Origin: Polytrichum commune
Taxonomy: Eukaryota > Streptophyta > Polytrichopsida > Polytrichales > Polytrichaceae
NCBI GenBank assembly: GCA_950295325.1
Contig: OX485809.1
Span: forward strand, 22,694,001 to 22,758,000
DNA: 64,000 bases
Reading direction: 5' to 3'
Position numbers and translations under genes: made by a program. Of this stretch, positions 1-13,080 are shown piece after piece. A model generated the notes under the pieces. It made no database searches. It saw only the letters and a program-made list of their open reading frames with translations, and had not been told where the DNA came from. How positions within the stretch are numbered: position 1 is the stretch's first letter; every line of letters begins with the position of its first letter.

Positions 1-3000
1 AAATCATACAAAGTTCAAGAGATGGGTTTTGTTTGTGAATATGCACCTGGCTATACTCAACACTTCTCCAGTTCATAGTGAGTAGAATCCTTTCTACTTT
101 ACCCTCCGCCTGCTTATGGTTGCACTGTCCCTCTATTGTTGCACAGGACAGGTTTCGTCTACTTGATTCAGAAGATATTGTAGAGCTCTCTCTCATCATC
201 AACGATGCTGGGAGGGGTGTTAACAGGTGACGACCATTCTGCTTGTCTCCAAATCGCTGTTGAGACAAACAAGATATATGGCATTGAACAATGCACCTCC
301 TGTTATTCAAATGCACATCAATAGCATTCGATCCACATTTCTCCTCAGAATCATGTCTGAGCGACTTAGTGTCTTCAATACAATCCGGGACATTGACTCT
401 CTCCTGAACTGCGGATTGAGTAAGAATGTTGCTGCCACCTTGGTGAATAAAAAGATGGTAAGGGAGTATTATGGCCTCAACATACATTGTCCACTGACTT
501 TCCTTTGCCTGTTCAGGGGAGTACTGCATAAGAACACAAATTAGTTTGGAATATTGTTTTGAGTACTTGGTAAGGTATCAAAATTTTGCTGCCTCTAGCA
601 TAATATTTCATATGATACAAAGAGGAGAACAAGGAGCACCTTGCGTCTGGCAGGATATTTATGTGTAATCAGAGCTATGTTGAACTCTTTTCCCTTCCAG
701 ACCTCTTCTGAAAATTTCTTTGCGTCACAGGTGCTAGGAATATCTCTCTTAGAGTCTTGTTCTGCTGAAGGCCACCGTAAACCATCCAGGCAACTGGCCT
801 GCCGTAGATGAAATTGCACATAATAAGAAACTAAACCAGAAGGTGTATATTTGAGTACCACAGCCTTCAACAATTTTGACCACGAAAGAGAAGAGTCTGT
901 AGTGCTCTCCCCTTTTTCTGTTCCACATTGACGAGTAACATATTGTCCTTCAAGGATCAACTTAAATTGAACAACCTGCACAAGAGAATAATAGAATAAA
1001 TGAGCAAAGTTGGAACTAAATTTGCTCAGAAGGGAAACCTATTCTTAACTTGGAGCACCTAAGAATGGTATATCTGTGTCTGAGGATACCAAATTCCTCA
1101 TAATATTTGAGGATATCTAATCTAGCATTTCTGCTAAAGGACTCCAGAAATACATTCCGTTTCTACATATTACTCCTGGAGGCACTTCCACGACTAGTAT
1201 GAACAGATATTGTCATCCCAAATAATTGTATTAAATTATCCATAGAGCATAGTTCAATTTCTAACAAAGCATTATATTCGAGTACAGATTGAAACATCAC
1301 TACCATGTATACACAGTGAAAATTAGACACTGATTGAAGATCTGGAACAACAGCATCAATAGCCCCTGTTGAATCGACCAAGCGCAGTTTTCCTGTGGAT
1401 TGACAAACCTGCCAAGACAAAATCCACCCTAAAGAATAAAATGCAAGTGTATTTCTTATTCACACTTTTGTCAAAGCAGAAGCCTTCTCAAACAATTTTA
1501 TCACTGAGTATAAACTGATATTGCATGCTGCACTCATTTAGGTTGGTGAGCCAGGTGCATTTATCACCTCAAGAACATCTGATCTAAGTCTTCATAAGAG
1601 GTGTAGCTCGAAAATCAAAGACAGCAGAAAAATCTGTACCTCCAAGGATCCAATTAGAACAATACCCAGCTCTGCGCTAGATATTATTTGTCGCATATGT
1701 TGTCTCTGTGGTCCACTTCTGGACATATTTGAGCGAGCTGTCCTAGTCTCAGAACCTCCAAATGCTATGTCTTCCATATTTTCTCCTTGCCAGACTAGAG
1801 AGTCTGGATCATGCCATAGCGACTCAACATGCTCACAGAAGTTTGATAGTGGAGGAGCCTGCCACATTTTGATGTCAAAGTATGAATCTCACAACCAACT
1901 AACTTAAAGGTTCTAAACGTGATGAGACCTTGACTCCTAAAGCATTCCGTAAATGAAAGCCCCGGTGTACAACATACCTTAAAAGATGCTGGGGCTACAG
2001 ATTTATGTCCAAGGTGACACAAATCCTTGTGCATGAAAAACTCCTTGAATACATCCTGTCCCCTGACCCACATGGGAGTCTTAGACCAAATAGGTACCCT
2101 GATAGTTGCAAGAAGTTGAAGCTAGATCTACCCTTCCACCAATACACTATTTAAAAAAGTCTTTTTGACTTTCCTGACCTTCTGAAATACACAAGACAAA
2201 GCCATGACACACGACAACAATATTCTTACTCGGTGTAGAGTCAATGGTGAAGCCAAAAGAGTCCGTAAATTTCTGCATATAATTCCAGCACGCTGATTTC
2301 TTGCCAGTAATGCACAATAGGATATCAGTAAGCCAAATAGACACCTGAAACACGAGTTTGCAAACCCGAGCACCAACAGTCCAGACAATGGCAGCAAATA
2401 GAGAGAGAGAGAGTGATAAATTTGAGCACAAATTCTCTAAATCTCCGAACACTGCAATCAGAGCACCCCAGCATCACAAGAAATAATTGTCATCAGCAGA
2501 ATCCTAACTACACAAATTTGCGGTGATAATGGTGACTAGGGGCTTCTCTTGGAATTCACCTTTTTGGAACCCAATAACTCCTCATCAGTATAAAGTCCTC
2601 GAAGTTTACACCTTAGGCTGACGATAACTTGTAATACCCTGCCAGTAGACAATTAATATTAGTAAACCTGATGATCAAGCACCAAACACAAGTGCACTCA
2701 AATCGAAAATTGAATTGCATCCTATTGATCTCTTTACCAGAAGGCCGTAGCAAATGGAAGGCTCTCAATCGATTTACTCAAGCGACTCCGTAAATTAGCT
2801 TCAGAAAATGATGGCCTGAAAAGAACCAGCATTCTTGGTTCAGTATAGAAATATATAGAGCAACAATTAAATATAGATATCAATACAATTCCAAGAGAAC
2901 CAGTGCAAGAAGAAGATGATTAAAATGCATGATCTAACTCTCCAACCTAAAACATGACAACTGAGGATGCAGCTATAATCTTCACCCTTACTATGAGTAC

Positions 3001-5554
3001 CTTACAACTGGTATGACAATATACAATTGCACATAAAATAGACTATTACACAATGAATTCACAATTGACAGTCTTACATGCTTAATAGCAGAGGGAACAC
3101 TACTTACATATCGTTAAAAATAGAATGCAGGACCACCCACACATGAGACCGTAAGCAAGCTCCTAGGAGCAATGCCTTTTCTGAGACATTCTTGAGAGGT
3201 ACAAAATGAACGTGTCTTATAGCTATCTGCACAATTACACCTCCCTATAAGTAAATAGGAGCATACTTGTGTGGAAGAGGATGTACAAACCTTCCCAAAC
3301 AGACCTAAGATAAAGGTTGGAACACCTACCATAGCTCCCACACGAAGACCATGCACATGTGTAAGTTTATAATGGGTTAGAAGCAGCCACACTTTATCAT
3401 CCAGTTCCACCAGTTGACCACCCATTAATATGTCTGTCACAATTCCAATGTATGATCCAAATCCTGCACAAGCACATCAAATCTTAGGTTTAAAATTTTC
3501 TAAACTGTTCCTGACAAATTCAATAAACAATCAGCTAGACTTTAAATAGAAAGAAAAGATAATTAATCACTCAGAAACTAGGATATGTCAAGCTTGAAAT
3601 GCAATAGGAAATCTTGCAATTCAATGCTGCCATTGTGTTTTTCGGAGAACTTGTTAATATATCCTAGACTTCACCTTGCTTCTTGTCCTCTGCAGGCTCG
3701 CAGCGATGTGACAGCCTTGCTTTTGTGTGATATCTCGTATCCTTGAGTTCTGTCATTCCAGGTTCATCATTTTGTAGTATAAATCGTGTCACATGATTAG
3801 CAGCAATTTGATTGCAGAGCGAAAGCTGCCCTTCTCTTTCATCCTTCAGTTGACCCTGTGGAGGGCCAGATCGAGAGACAAGACTAGTACAAGTGGCTAC
3901 AAAAAGACAAAATTCTTTCCTCTCAGAACCTACTCGGATCATCTTCCTTCGCAATCCACTAATAGCCACGCAATCTCCAAGCATCCCACCCAAGACAGGG
4001 CGCCAAGCAGCTACTGCTCCTGAGAAGTAGATGGGGAGAACTTGCTCAAAAGTCGGGCCACCAATCTCTTGACGGGTCAATGACGGGATAGTGGACTGAA
4101 GATCGATAGTGTTTGTATTGCAGTTAGTTTCGTGAGAACAAGCATGTAGCTCTACCAGAAAACCTAGCATACTCTGGGTTTCTGACTGCTCTCCTAGAGA
4201 GGAAGATCTGGAAGGTAGTGCAAAGGTTGGGCTGATGCAATGAAGGGAGCCCCACAGTCTTAACCGTGGTCTGCTTGATCCTTGCTTTTCCAAAGGACTT
4301 TCTAGAAGTCCGTTGCGAACATCAGCAGCTGCCGGACTGAGACATAAAGAGGGGAAACTTGATACCTGCACATAAGGTGCATATATTTCATTACTCTAAG
4401 CTTTTCTGAAGCACTCTTAATCATAGATTTGCACCAGTCATCTTCTAAGAAAGACCACCGAAACTATATTATCATACTGAGAGATCCAATACCACACTAC
4501 TACATGACCTAGATTTTGAGTTCATTGCTGGCAGAGATATATAGACAAGTCCTACCGGAGTGCACTGACCTGCGAAACCGGTGCAGCAGAGTCAAGTAGC
4601 TTTAAGCTGTGGATCTCGAGGCAACCTCCTGCACCACATCTTCTTGCGTCTAAAGAATGAAATTTTGGTATGAAAGTCCACGCAGTAACCTGAACACATG
4701 CAATTGTGGATTGATATTCAAAAAGCTTTAAGCTGGCGAAGCTTCGTTAGATTCTCAACAACGGCATCGTAATTCCAGGTGAGGACAGGTGATATAATTT
4801 AAATTATGAATCGAACTTATGTAAGGATGATATTATTTCTGCTCAATTTCAAAGCACATAATCTTCGTACAATTATTACGCAGTGATAGTTACCTATGGG
4901 CAGTGTACATAATAAATCGTCATTTCTTAAGCAACAATTTTCTTACCTATTGTCGTTAAGCAGGCCATTCGAACAAGTTCAAAAGGACTTCTGAAATATT
5001 AATAAGACCAGAACGACATGATTACTACAGAAATTCCAAATGCACTAGGATCTTCAGAAATGAGCTTCCTCTAGTATGTTCATGATTGTTATTGCAACAG
5101 AATGGGATTAAACCTGCACGAGCTGCCCCAGGAGTTGAGTATCAAGGCTGGGAATGGAGCAACAAATAGTTATCTCTCCATCACTGAATGCAAGGCAATC
5201 TAAAGTAATCGAAGAGGCATGCAGGTGTGAGGTCGTGCTTTTATTCCAAAGCTGGAGCCTGCCTACAAGAAAGAGTGACCCTCTAGACACGTTCACGAGC
5301 TCAAAATCCGATTTCATTCTCTTCATTTGACTAAGGCCATCTGCAACTTGTTCTTTCCGCTTGCGAGCGCGTCCCAGCCTCTCTTCTCTTGTCTCCACAA
5401 CGTCGGCTGTGCTGGCCGCATCCTGGCCCCAGGATGGAATTTCTTGATGTCGATCATTCTGTTTAAAGGCGGAGCAAAAGGAGGAGGACGAACACGGGAA
5501 GCCGGCGCGTACAAGATTCTCGAGAGACAACTTGCCTTGCATTGTAGGCTCCAA
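1..5554 (-). CDS. CTC1: CST telomere-capping complex subunit CTC1 (3' end outside window)
   Basis: CTC1 is the large OB-fold subunit of the CST (CTC1-STN1-TEN1) complex, which binds telomeric single-stranded DNA and helps Pol alpha-primase fill in the C strand. Exons I can place on the minus strand, with matching phases: 5554-5114 (start MEPTMQGK), 4689-4570 (VTAWTFIPKF, GGCLEIHSLKLLD), 4365-3675, one starting at 3463 (HYKLTHVHGLRVGAMV), 2098-1978, 1858-1640, 1408-1304 (GKLRLVDSTGAIDAVVPDL, a typical CTC1 OB-fold strand pair), 975-640 (NIALITHKYPARRK) and 523-1 (EAIILPYHLFIHQGG), which stays open to the window edge. The section between 3463 and 2098 is not resolved; a further exon probably starts at 2344. 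The family is recognised from these OB-fold motifs and the exon order; no search was run. The stop codon lies left of base 1. Confidence 0.8.
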
Positions 5555-5710
5555 TATTCTTCAACGTCTCTCCAAGCAATCGATATCTCTAACATCCTCC
5601 CCTCTCAGCTTCCAATTTTCGGTGCTCAATTCGCGCATATAATCACCGTATAAGGACGTCATCTCCAGACGAGGCGCCCTTAGTAAACTCCAATGTTTAA
5701 TGTGTCTCTA

Positions 5711-6335
5711 ATCATTAAGACCTCCGAGCTGCTGCAACATTGCAAACCTATCGATATTCTTAACCTTCCCGTCTCTCACCTTCGAGCTTATAGACTCAAT
5801 CGCCACATAAAGCCACCAAAAGGCAATTTCATCACAGATTTTGTAGCAATTTCTGGTAGTCGAGCACTAGGATCTCAGAACTGCTGCGATTTTACAAACC
5901 TATCGACATTCCTGACCTTCTCGTCACTAAGCTTTGAGCTTACTTACTCAATCGCCACAAAACATTGCCAAATCGCAATTTCATCATAGATTATGTGGAA
6001 AAATATGGAAATCTAACACTAGGGCCTCCGAGCTGTTGTAATTTTTCCAAAAACTGCCGACATTCTTAACCTTCCGGCCTCTCAGCTTCGGGCTTAATTA
6101 CTCAATCGCCAAATAACATCACCAAATCGCAATTTCATCACAGATTTTTTACCAAATTCTGGTAATCAAGCACTAGGACCACCGAGGTGCTGGAATTTTA
6201 CAAAACCGATCGACATTCTTAATCCCCTCGCCTCTCAGCTTCGAGCCTACATACTCAATCGTCACATAACACCGCCAAATAGCAATTTCATCACAGATTT
6301 CGTAGAAATTTCTGGTAGAGAAGCACGCAGAGTTC
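5711..6335. repeat. Four-copy tandem repeat, ~152-bp unit, upstream of CTC1
   Basis: The phrase 'ctgctgcaac' and its variants recur at 5729, 5881, 6033 and 6187, so the spacing is 152, 152 and 154 bp. Each copy also carries 'gacattcttaaccttcc', 'actcaatcgccacataa' and 'gcaatttcatcacagatt' in the same order. The copies have diverged by scattered substitutions and small indels. The array begins about 160 bp upstream of the CTC1 start codon, so it lies in the promoter or 5' UTR. No long reading frame is conserved across the copies. Confidence 0.9.
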
Positions 6336-9300
6336 GCAAAAGATCGCATGAAACTAAGCACCTCTAGTGATCGCTCGTGGGGAAATGTGAATGATTTGTG
6401 CAAACCCCCTTCTCAGAAGGAAGGCAACGCAAGGAACCAGAAACGGAGCCGAATGCTCGTATTTACTGCGTTCACACCAATAAGAGATCATTCATCCCTT
6501 TTTGAGCGAGGCTTGAGGCCGAAGCTCCGCGAGGCAGGGCGGGAAAAAACAAATCAAATAAGGATGTGACACTGCCAGCTGGCTAGATACCAGGACCATA
6601 CCAATGTCGCGCTGGTATCAGGGATCTACCGGGTATCACAAAATTAACTTCTCGTGTTTATAATACCCGACCCGGATGCCGTCACATTCTCAATGCTAAT
6701 ATTGATATCCACTTGATGTTTGCACATAAGCTTATTCCATTGCAAAACTCCATGATTTTTCATAAATGTTTCTTACATCTTGAGCCACCGGCTATCAAAC
6801 ATTAAGTTTTTCTTACAAATCCTTACCCAAATTCAAGTTCTTCTTGTATATTGTATGGTGTTGTCTTGTTCTACATCGAGTAATTTTTAATTTTTTTTGT
6901 GCCATGTGTTAGATTCCAAGTGGTCGAGGCCTTGTTGATTCCTAAGCAAAAATTATCTTGCAGCACTAAAATGTTGAAACATATATCACTCTACATGTTT
7001 TAAAAACACAACAACACAATATTGTGGTCCATACCACATGACCGGAAGTTTTTCAAAAAGGAAGAACACTTGTTGGCTGTTTGAGGCAAGCAACTACCAC
7101 ATGAGAGGTAGGGCAATGATGTCATGTGTAACCTTGATGACTCATCAAGTGTTTTTGAGTTCAATGTTTGGTTCATAATTATCATGTGACACAAAGACAA
7201 ACGACATGATAAAGGAACAACACTAGTACCTAAATATTAAGGCACTATGAATTGCCTATAAATCATAGAAACAAGGAGAAATAATAGGTAGTATCAAATT
7301 AGGAAAGTGTTTCAATGGGACATTGTTGCTTTATGATGCCAACAAGGTTGCCACCCTAGCATAATAAAACATCCCTTGTATGCAACATAATTGGTAACAT
7401 CATTAGCCAAACTAGGTGCAACCCATTAATTTTTAATATTTTGAACCACGATTATCACCATAATTTGTAAATACTTGTTTCAATTCAAATATTAATGTAT
7501 ATTATTATATATTGTTATTACTCCAGTTGAGAATCCACACCTCATTTTGGGCATGAGTGAGGTCATGGGTGTAGGATTAACCCTTAACTTCCCAAGGCGA
7601 TGAAAGGGTTGTGTTGAGTGCGATTCATTCCATGTCGGTTATGGAATTTTCATGGACAATGTATATAATAAAAATGGGATATTTCCACAAGATCTTGAAA
7701 CATGGGAGATGAGATGTTTCAAGGAAACAAATGGGCATGAGTAACCCTTTGGATTTCTAGATCAAAGCAATTGAAGGAAGGGATGCACAAGAAAATGCCA
7801 TGTTCTATTCCCTTAGAAAGACCTTTGGCCAATCCACTTCACCTGAAAGATGAGCAGAATGCTTGTGTGACTCACTACATGGGAACAACTCAATAGTCAA
7901 GCACCTCCATAATTCTCCATGCCAAAACGTGCAAGCTACAATAGGTAGATGCCACCTTGCATTTGGAGTATGTAAATTGTCCCATATTTCTAACCACATA
8001 TAGGTAAAGGATTCTCTAAATATCATAGGGTGTCCAAATGTTAAATTATAGAGTTGATTTGAGCACAAAGGCCATTTTTACAAGAACATTAAAATATATT
8101 TTACTTTAAACAAAATAAACATGTGTCATGCAAAATTTGTATTGGAGTGGCAACCACTAATTGGAGTCAACATCCTCATGTGACCTCCTAACACAACAAA
8201 AACATGACCACTTCCCACTTTGACAAAAAAATTATTTTTAATTATTTTTACATTCTAATCATCTCCAAATTACATGGGTCATTGGTCTATGGGTAGATTT
8301 CCACGTTGTCTTATGTTTACAATTATTTTGATTGTGGATGATGAGTTAGGTGGGGTCGATGTAAGGAAGAAAAACATCCATCAACTAAAAATGAGTTGCT
8401 TGGTTAGTTAGTGGTTAAAGCCAGATGGAAAAGGGTGGGGGTAACGGAGTGCACAAGGGCATTGGTGCTGTCGTTCAAAGAATTCCTGGTTGTGCAGGAC
8501 TATTCAAGGAGGCTAGTAGAAAAAAAAACTCACCAAAGTATGAAATCTTTGGATATGTCCCCACGTTTGATAAAAACACATGCATCTTTGTGGCACAAGA
8601 AATCGTTGCAGACTATGTTAAGTGATACTTATACATATCAATGTAGTTGTGCAAACTACAACTGTAGGTTATCTAATCGACAAGAGCAAATCCACAAGTT
8701 GTAGTTTGCACAACTAAGTGTAGTTGTAGCCCTTCAACTGTGGATTGGATAAGCTTTCATCCATTCATCTTGGCATTCACCAAAATTTGCAACAGTACAC
8801 AATGCACATTATACTAGCAATTGAAGGACAAATATGCTGGGTCCTCAGTATTGCAGTCCCCATTTCACCCTTAGAAGAAATTGCAAAAATAAAACATTCA
8901 TATTAGGTAATTAATCCACTCTATTTGATCAACCAGACATCTCTCATGGATTCAAGCCAAAAAATTGAAGCCTCCATTGCAATGATGCACACAATCCGTG
9001 AGCCATGTGAGAAACAACCTGACCAATTGAGAAAAAAGTATATCATATTAAATAGTCAAGGCAGGATCGCCTTCCAGCAATTTTTAGATGCAGAACGGAT
9101 TTCAAACATGTACTGGAGACAGGTGCAACAACCTTTATTGCACACCTCTGTGCAACTTACACAAGGATTCACGCTAGCTTGTCATTCTAAACATAGCAAA
9201 GGTTGAGGTCTAGAGGTTTTGTGTGATTCAATACAAGACTAGATCACTTTAGAGGCTCTGGTGGTGACTCGCTGACTAAGGTATGCATCACAGAGAATAC

Positions 9301-10164
9301 CCTTGCTCTATATATTGTATCTTGGCTTAACTCACATTTTGAATGAGGCAGAGTAGTTAAGCACAAGGATTCAGCTCGCATGGAGTAGATATGTGCTGGA
9401 CCCTGTCAGAACACAAAGCAATGTTCAGTCAAGGAAAACAAAGTTAAAACCTCATGCAAGGTTGACAATAACCTCAATGAACCAAATACCAGATATAAAA
9501 GTAGACAAAATGATATAACCTGTGTAGTGACCTTTGTTCTATGGTCTATGACTAGAAGACAAAAATGCTGAAAAAAACAAAGAATGGAGCAGATAACATA
9601 CTTGTTGCTGGCTGTCAGGTTGTTCACAAAGCACTTCTTTAATCACAAAGCTCTACATTGTTCTCTGCAAAGTGGGTTCAAAATATCAAACTCCGAATCT
9701 TAGTCAAATGGGGTTCCAAAGATGATCTCCAAAGAGATTGCGATATCAAAAATGTGATACTGTGGCAGCAATACCCAAACTTGCAATCAAACTATAATTG
9801 ATTTGGAAACAAATGATCTTGACCTCTGAAAGAGATGGAAGAGACCAAATGAATGATAGTGTTTAGGGTTTAGACCACTGAAAATGCCTCAGTTCTAAGC
9901 TTGTTGGCTCTCCTATTGTAAAGACGTTCAGTACTACGGTAACTAGAAATGAACCCTATATCAAGTCAGTGGTGTCCCTAACTCCCTTGTTGCAGTGCCC
10001 TGGCTGCGCACTGGCCCGGGTTTATGTTTCATCCCATAAGTGGGAGAGAGCACTTTTATTTCAAATAATTAGCTCAGACTCACCAAGCACATTAGGCTAG
10101 TTCAGGGAGTTGAAGCATACTATGCTACAAACTTGCAGTTTGCCAACTTCATTTTTGTGAGTCC
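6336..10164. other. Intergenic, no gene recognised
   Basis: Only short ORFs without recognisable domains occur here. The stretch around 6563-6690 has weak inverted similarity (a 'gatgtgac' start against a 'gtcacattc' end) that may be an old foldback element. The part next to 10165 is the 3' flank of the EAF gene. Confidence 0.5.
8644..8716. repeat. Perfect 20-bp inverted repeat with 33-bp loop
   Basis: Arm 'tagttgtgcaaactacaact' at 8644-8663 is the exact reverse complement of 8697-8716. A further 'gtgtagttgtag' follows directly at 8718. It may be the core of a small foldback element; there is no gene close by. Confidence 0.85.
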
Positions 10165-12370
10165 TCAAATGTCATCGCCTGAACTGGCAGATTCATCATC
10201 GTCACTACCGCTTTCACTACTACTGCTCCCGCTTTCACTCCCACTACTACTGCTACCACTGTCACTCGAACTTCCATTCTTTTCCCCAGCTGCTCCAGCT
10301 GCCTGTGCTCGTAAGGCTGCGGCAGGATCTAGGCCAGACTTTCCATCTCCTTCACCATCCTCATCCTCACTAACATCCACATCCTCAATCTCATAGTCAC
10401 TGTGCTCCTCCAGAACCTCAATCACATCATCATCATCCCCGACGACATCAACATCTTCAACAACTTCAATGGTTTCTACAGTTGTTGGCTTTGATCTCTT
10501 AGGTTCTGGTTCTACTTCTCGTTCTGGCTCTGGGTCAATTTCATTTTCAAATGTCTCAATTTCATCTATGTCTATCTCTGGAGAAGCTTCCTTGACATCC
10601 ACAGGAGAGGCTGGAGCAGGAGAGGCCCTCTTGTTGCTAGGTTTTGAAGTGCTCGCTTTCTTCTTTGCAGGCTTTTTCCCTGCTGCTGCATAGGGTACAC
10701 ACAAACACAATATTTGACACATCAAAAGAATATACATAGCATGAGCAGGTCAGTAACATGATAAGTACCAAGACAGTGTCAAGAAACATGCAGTATGGCA
10801 ACACCAACTTCCTCAAATCCAACCGAGTCCCAACATATGATAAACACAATATTCCAATAATAGAACAAGAGACTCATCAATGTTAAAAAGTAACTTAAAT
10901 ATGGCTGACCTGGGGGGCCTTCAAGTTTTGCAGGCGGTGGGGAATCGTCTCCTGTGATCTGCTCACGAACCTGAGCATCAACAACAGGAGCAAATATGAG
11001 ACTCACAAAGCCCCTCGATCTTTCTTAATAAACAATCTGAATGGTTCATGACACCGACCAGATAACCATGTAATTATATACAATTACTTAACATGCTGTA
11101 GGTTCTGTAACCTCCTCAGAGTGCCCCTATTTATCATCATCATCAGCTGTTTATTAAGCTTCAACCAGGTGTGTCTTCTTCAGTAGCTTATATTTGCAGT
11201 TGGTCTACACAAGTGATCCTGAAGTTGCAATGTAGAGAAGAACCTATAAACAACACATGTGGTAGCTTATTGAACCTAAACCTAAGTAACATGACATATT
11301 TCAACATTGAGCCTCGTCAGTTTGATCTCTCAAGGGTGTCATCGTTTATGTTCACTTCCATACAGACTGTCAATAGAACAGTTGATAATTTGGTGAGTGC
11401 AGCTATCCAACATGATCCCTTTCACCTGCTATCAGGCGCCTCTCTACCATTACGTAGCTGTACAATATGCTGTGGGAATAATCTTTCTCCAATTCAACGA
11501 TAACCTTCACGACAGATCAACAAAATAATACTGGATCGTCTTACCTTCCAATAATTTGCTGAGTACAAGTCTCACAAAAGAAGCTGCATACTGAGAACTA
11601 ATGAGGGTATTGGCAACAGACAGCCACACAACATAGACCACATGACAAGCAATAAGCATCACATACCACATGAACCTTGTATGCATTCTTTTCTGCCGCC
11701 CCTCCATTTGTGTGAAGTGGAGAAACAGCTCCTGAACCTCCAGAGGAAGCAGCTGCTGCCGCTAAAGCCGCAGCACTCTCTCCCGGCTGCCTAACATGCC
11801 TTAGACTCTTAACAGCCCTGTGCAGTCGCTCCAATCGAAAGTTGCTACCATCAAAAAAGATGACAGCATCCAAATCTTTACAGTCTTCACTATTGCCTTG
11901 AAATGACACTTTCGGTTTTCCAGCTTGATTATTCAAGAATTCCACGGTGACTTTGTTTTCAGTGCCCTTATGTAGAGTGCCTGGGTTCCCTGTGTCGATG
12001 GAAGCCGGTTTGAACTCATCTGCAACAGGATTCAACTGTTAGGATGCAATTCAGAGCCCCAATCCTATGAACTGGCACGAGACAACTAAGCTGAAGTGAT
12101 GACATCCAAAGCCAAAGACCATAACTCAATTTGGATATATATATATATAAAATTGTAGTTTTGCAATTATATTCAACTATACACCAGTACATTGCCCTCA
12201 CAACTTCAAGTCCATCAACGTCAATGATGTAGGAGTCAGGAGCAACTAACAAGCTTACATCGCAAGGAGTAGAATCGAGTGGAATTCTGCTCAGATATAG
12301 TCGGGCCTAATGTGAGGGGAAACCACGATTCTGCAGGTGGGGCGGTCTCTGGCTCGATGGTCCGCGCCAT
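10165..12370 (-). CDS. EAF: ELL-associated factor (EAF) family transcription elongation protein
   Basis: EAF proteins partner ELL and stimulate RNA polymerase II elongation in the nucleus. Four exons on the minus strand fit exactly: 12370-12259, 12019-11667, 10970-10910 and 10685-10165, all with GT-AG borders and compatible phases, giving 348 aa. The EAF N-terminal domain covers roughly residues 14-115: FYSLRYEFKPASID is rebuilt across the first intron, followed by KVTVEFLNNQAGKPKV and FFDGSNFRLERLHRAVKSLR near residues 92-110, which are close to the plant family consensus. Residues ~115-150 are Ala/Ser/Gly-rich. The C-terminal ~170 residues hold a short Lys/Ala-rich basic stretch (AAGKKPAKKK), a long Glu/Asp-rich region and a Ser/Gly/Asp tail, consistent with the acidic, Ser-rich transactivating tail of EAF proteins. 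The start is the first ATG of exon 1 (MARTIEPETAPP). The symbol is the family name. Confidence 0.88.
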
Positions 12371-12407
12371 CTTCTCTCCACCTCCTATCTCATACCATTC
12401 ACCAATC

Positions 12408-13080
12408 GTCCTAAATCATCACTTCACGAGCATTACGTCCCCCCGTCCATGACTTGAAACCCTAGGTCTCATCCACCAAGGATCAGAAACCACTCACCGC
12501 CCCAGCCTTGCGTTATGATGATAATTCCAAGAAGGAAGAGTGAGAACTGTGTTGAAATGCCGAATTCATGTTGGATCCCAATTCGGCAGCTGACCTGTCA
12601 GCTTTGGCGCGTTTAAGCTGCCAAGATATTCTCTGCTGCTCCCAAATCCCGTCCTAATTCGCTCCAACAGCTTCACATCCCTCCCTCCCGAACATGGAAC
12701 CCTAGGTCTCCAATCCACCAACGATCATAAACCACTCGCTCCGTTACACAACCCTCTGTGATGATGATGATGATAATGATGATGATTCTTCCAAGAATGA
12801 AGAATGAGAACTATGCTGCAATGCCGAATTCATTTTGGATCCCTCACTCGGCAGCTGGCCTGTCAGCTTTGGCTTGTATAAGCTGCCGAGACCTTCTCTT
12901 CTGCCGCTGCTCCAAAATCCCGTCCTAAGTTAAATCACTGCCCCACATGATGAAACCCTAGGTACCATCCACTGATCACTTGCGATGATGATGCCACATG
13001 ACTTTGGTGGCATATTTTAACGAACATGTGGCAGTGTGAAATTCTTGTTGGATTCCTCATTCATTCGGAAGCGATGTGAG
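12408..13080. repeat. Tandem duplication (~240-256-bp unit, three copies) in the EAF promoter
   Basis: 'ccctaggt' anchors recur with GAAAC/GGAAC starts at 12456, 12696 and 12952, a spacing of 240 and 256 bp. Shared blocks are 'gtcctaa', 'atgccgaattcat', 'ttggatccc', 'cggcagctg.cctgtcagctt' and 'ctcccaaatcccgtcctaa'. The third copy is shorter and more diverged. The extra length in the second copy is mostly a GAT microsatellite near 12760. The array begins about 40 bp upstream of the EAF start codon, so it covers the likely promoter and 5' UTR. Confidence 0.85.

Noticed and set aside
1-531. Plus-strand exons (open frame 227-544, with plausible splice borders at 146, 226, 457 and 516) suggesting a separate gene
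   Set aside because: The minus strand is open for the whole stretch and reads EAIILPYHLFIHQGG in phase with the upstream CTC1 exon (acceptor at 523-524). That explains the region; the plus-strand intron would also be only about 46 bp.
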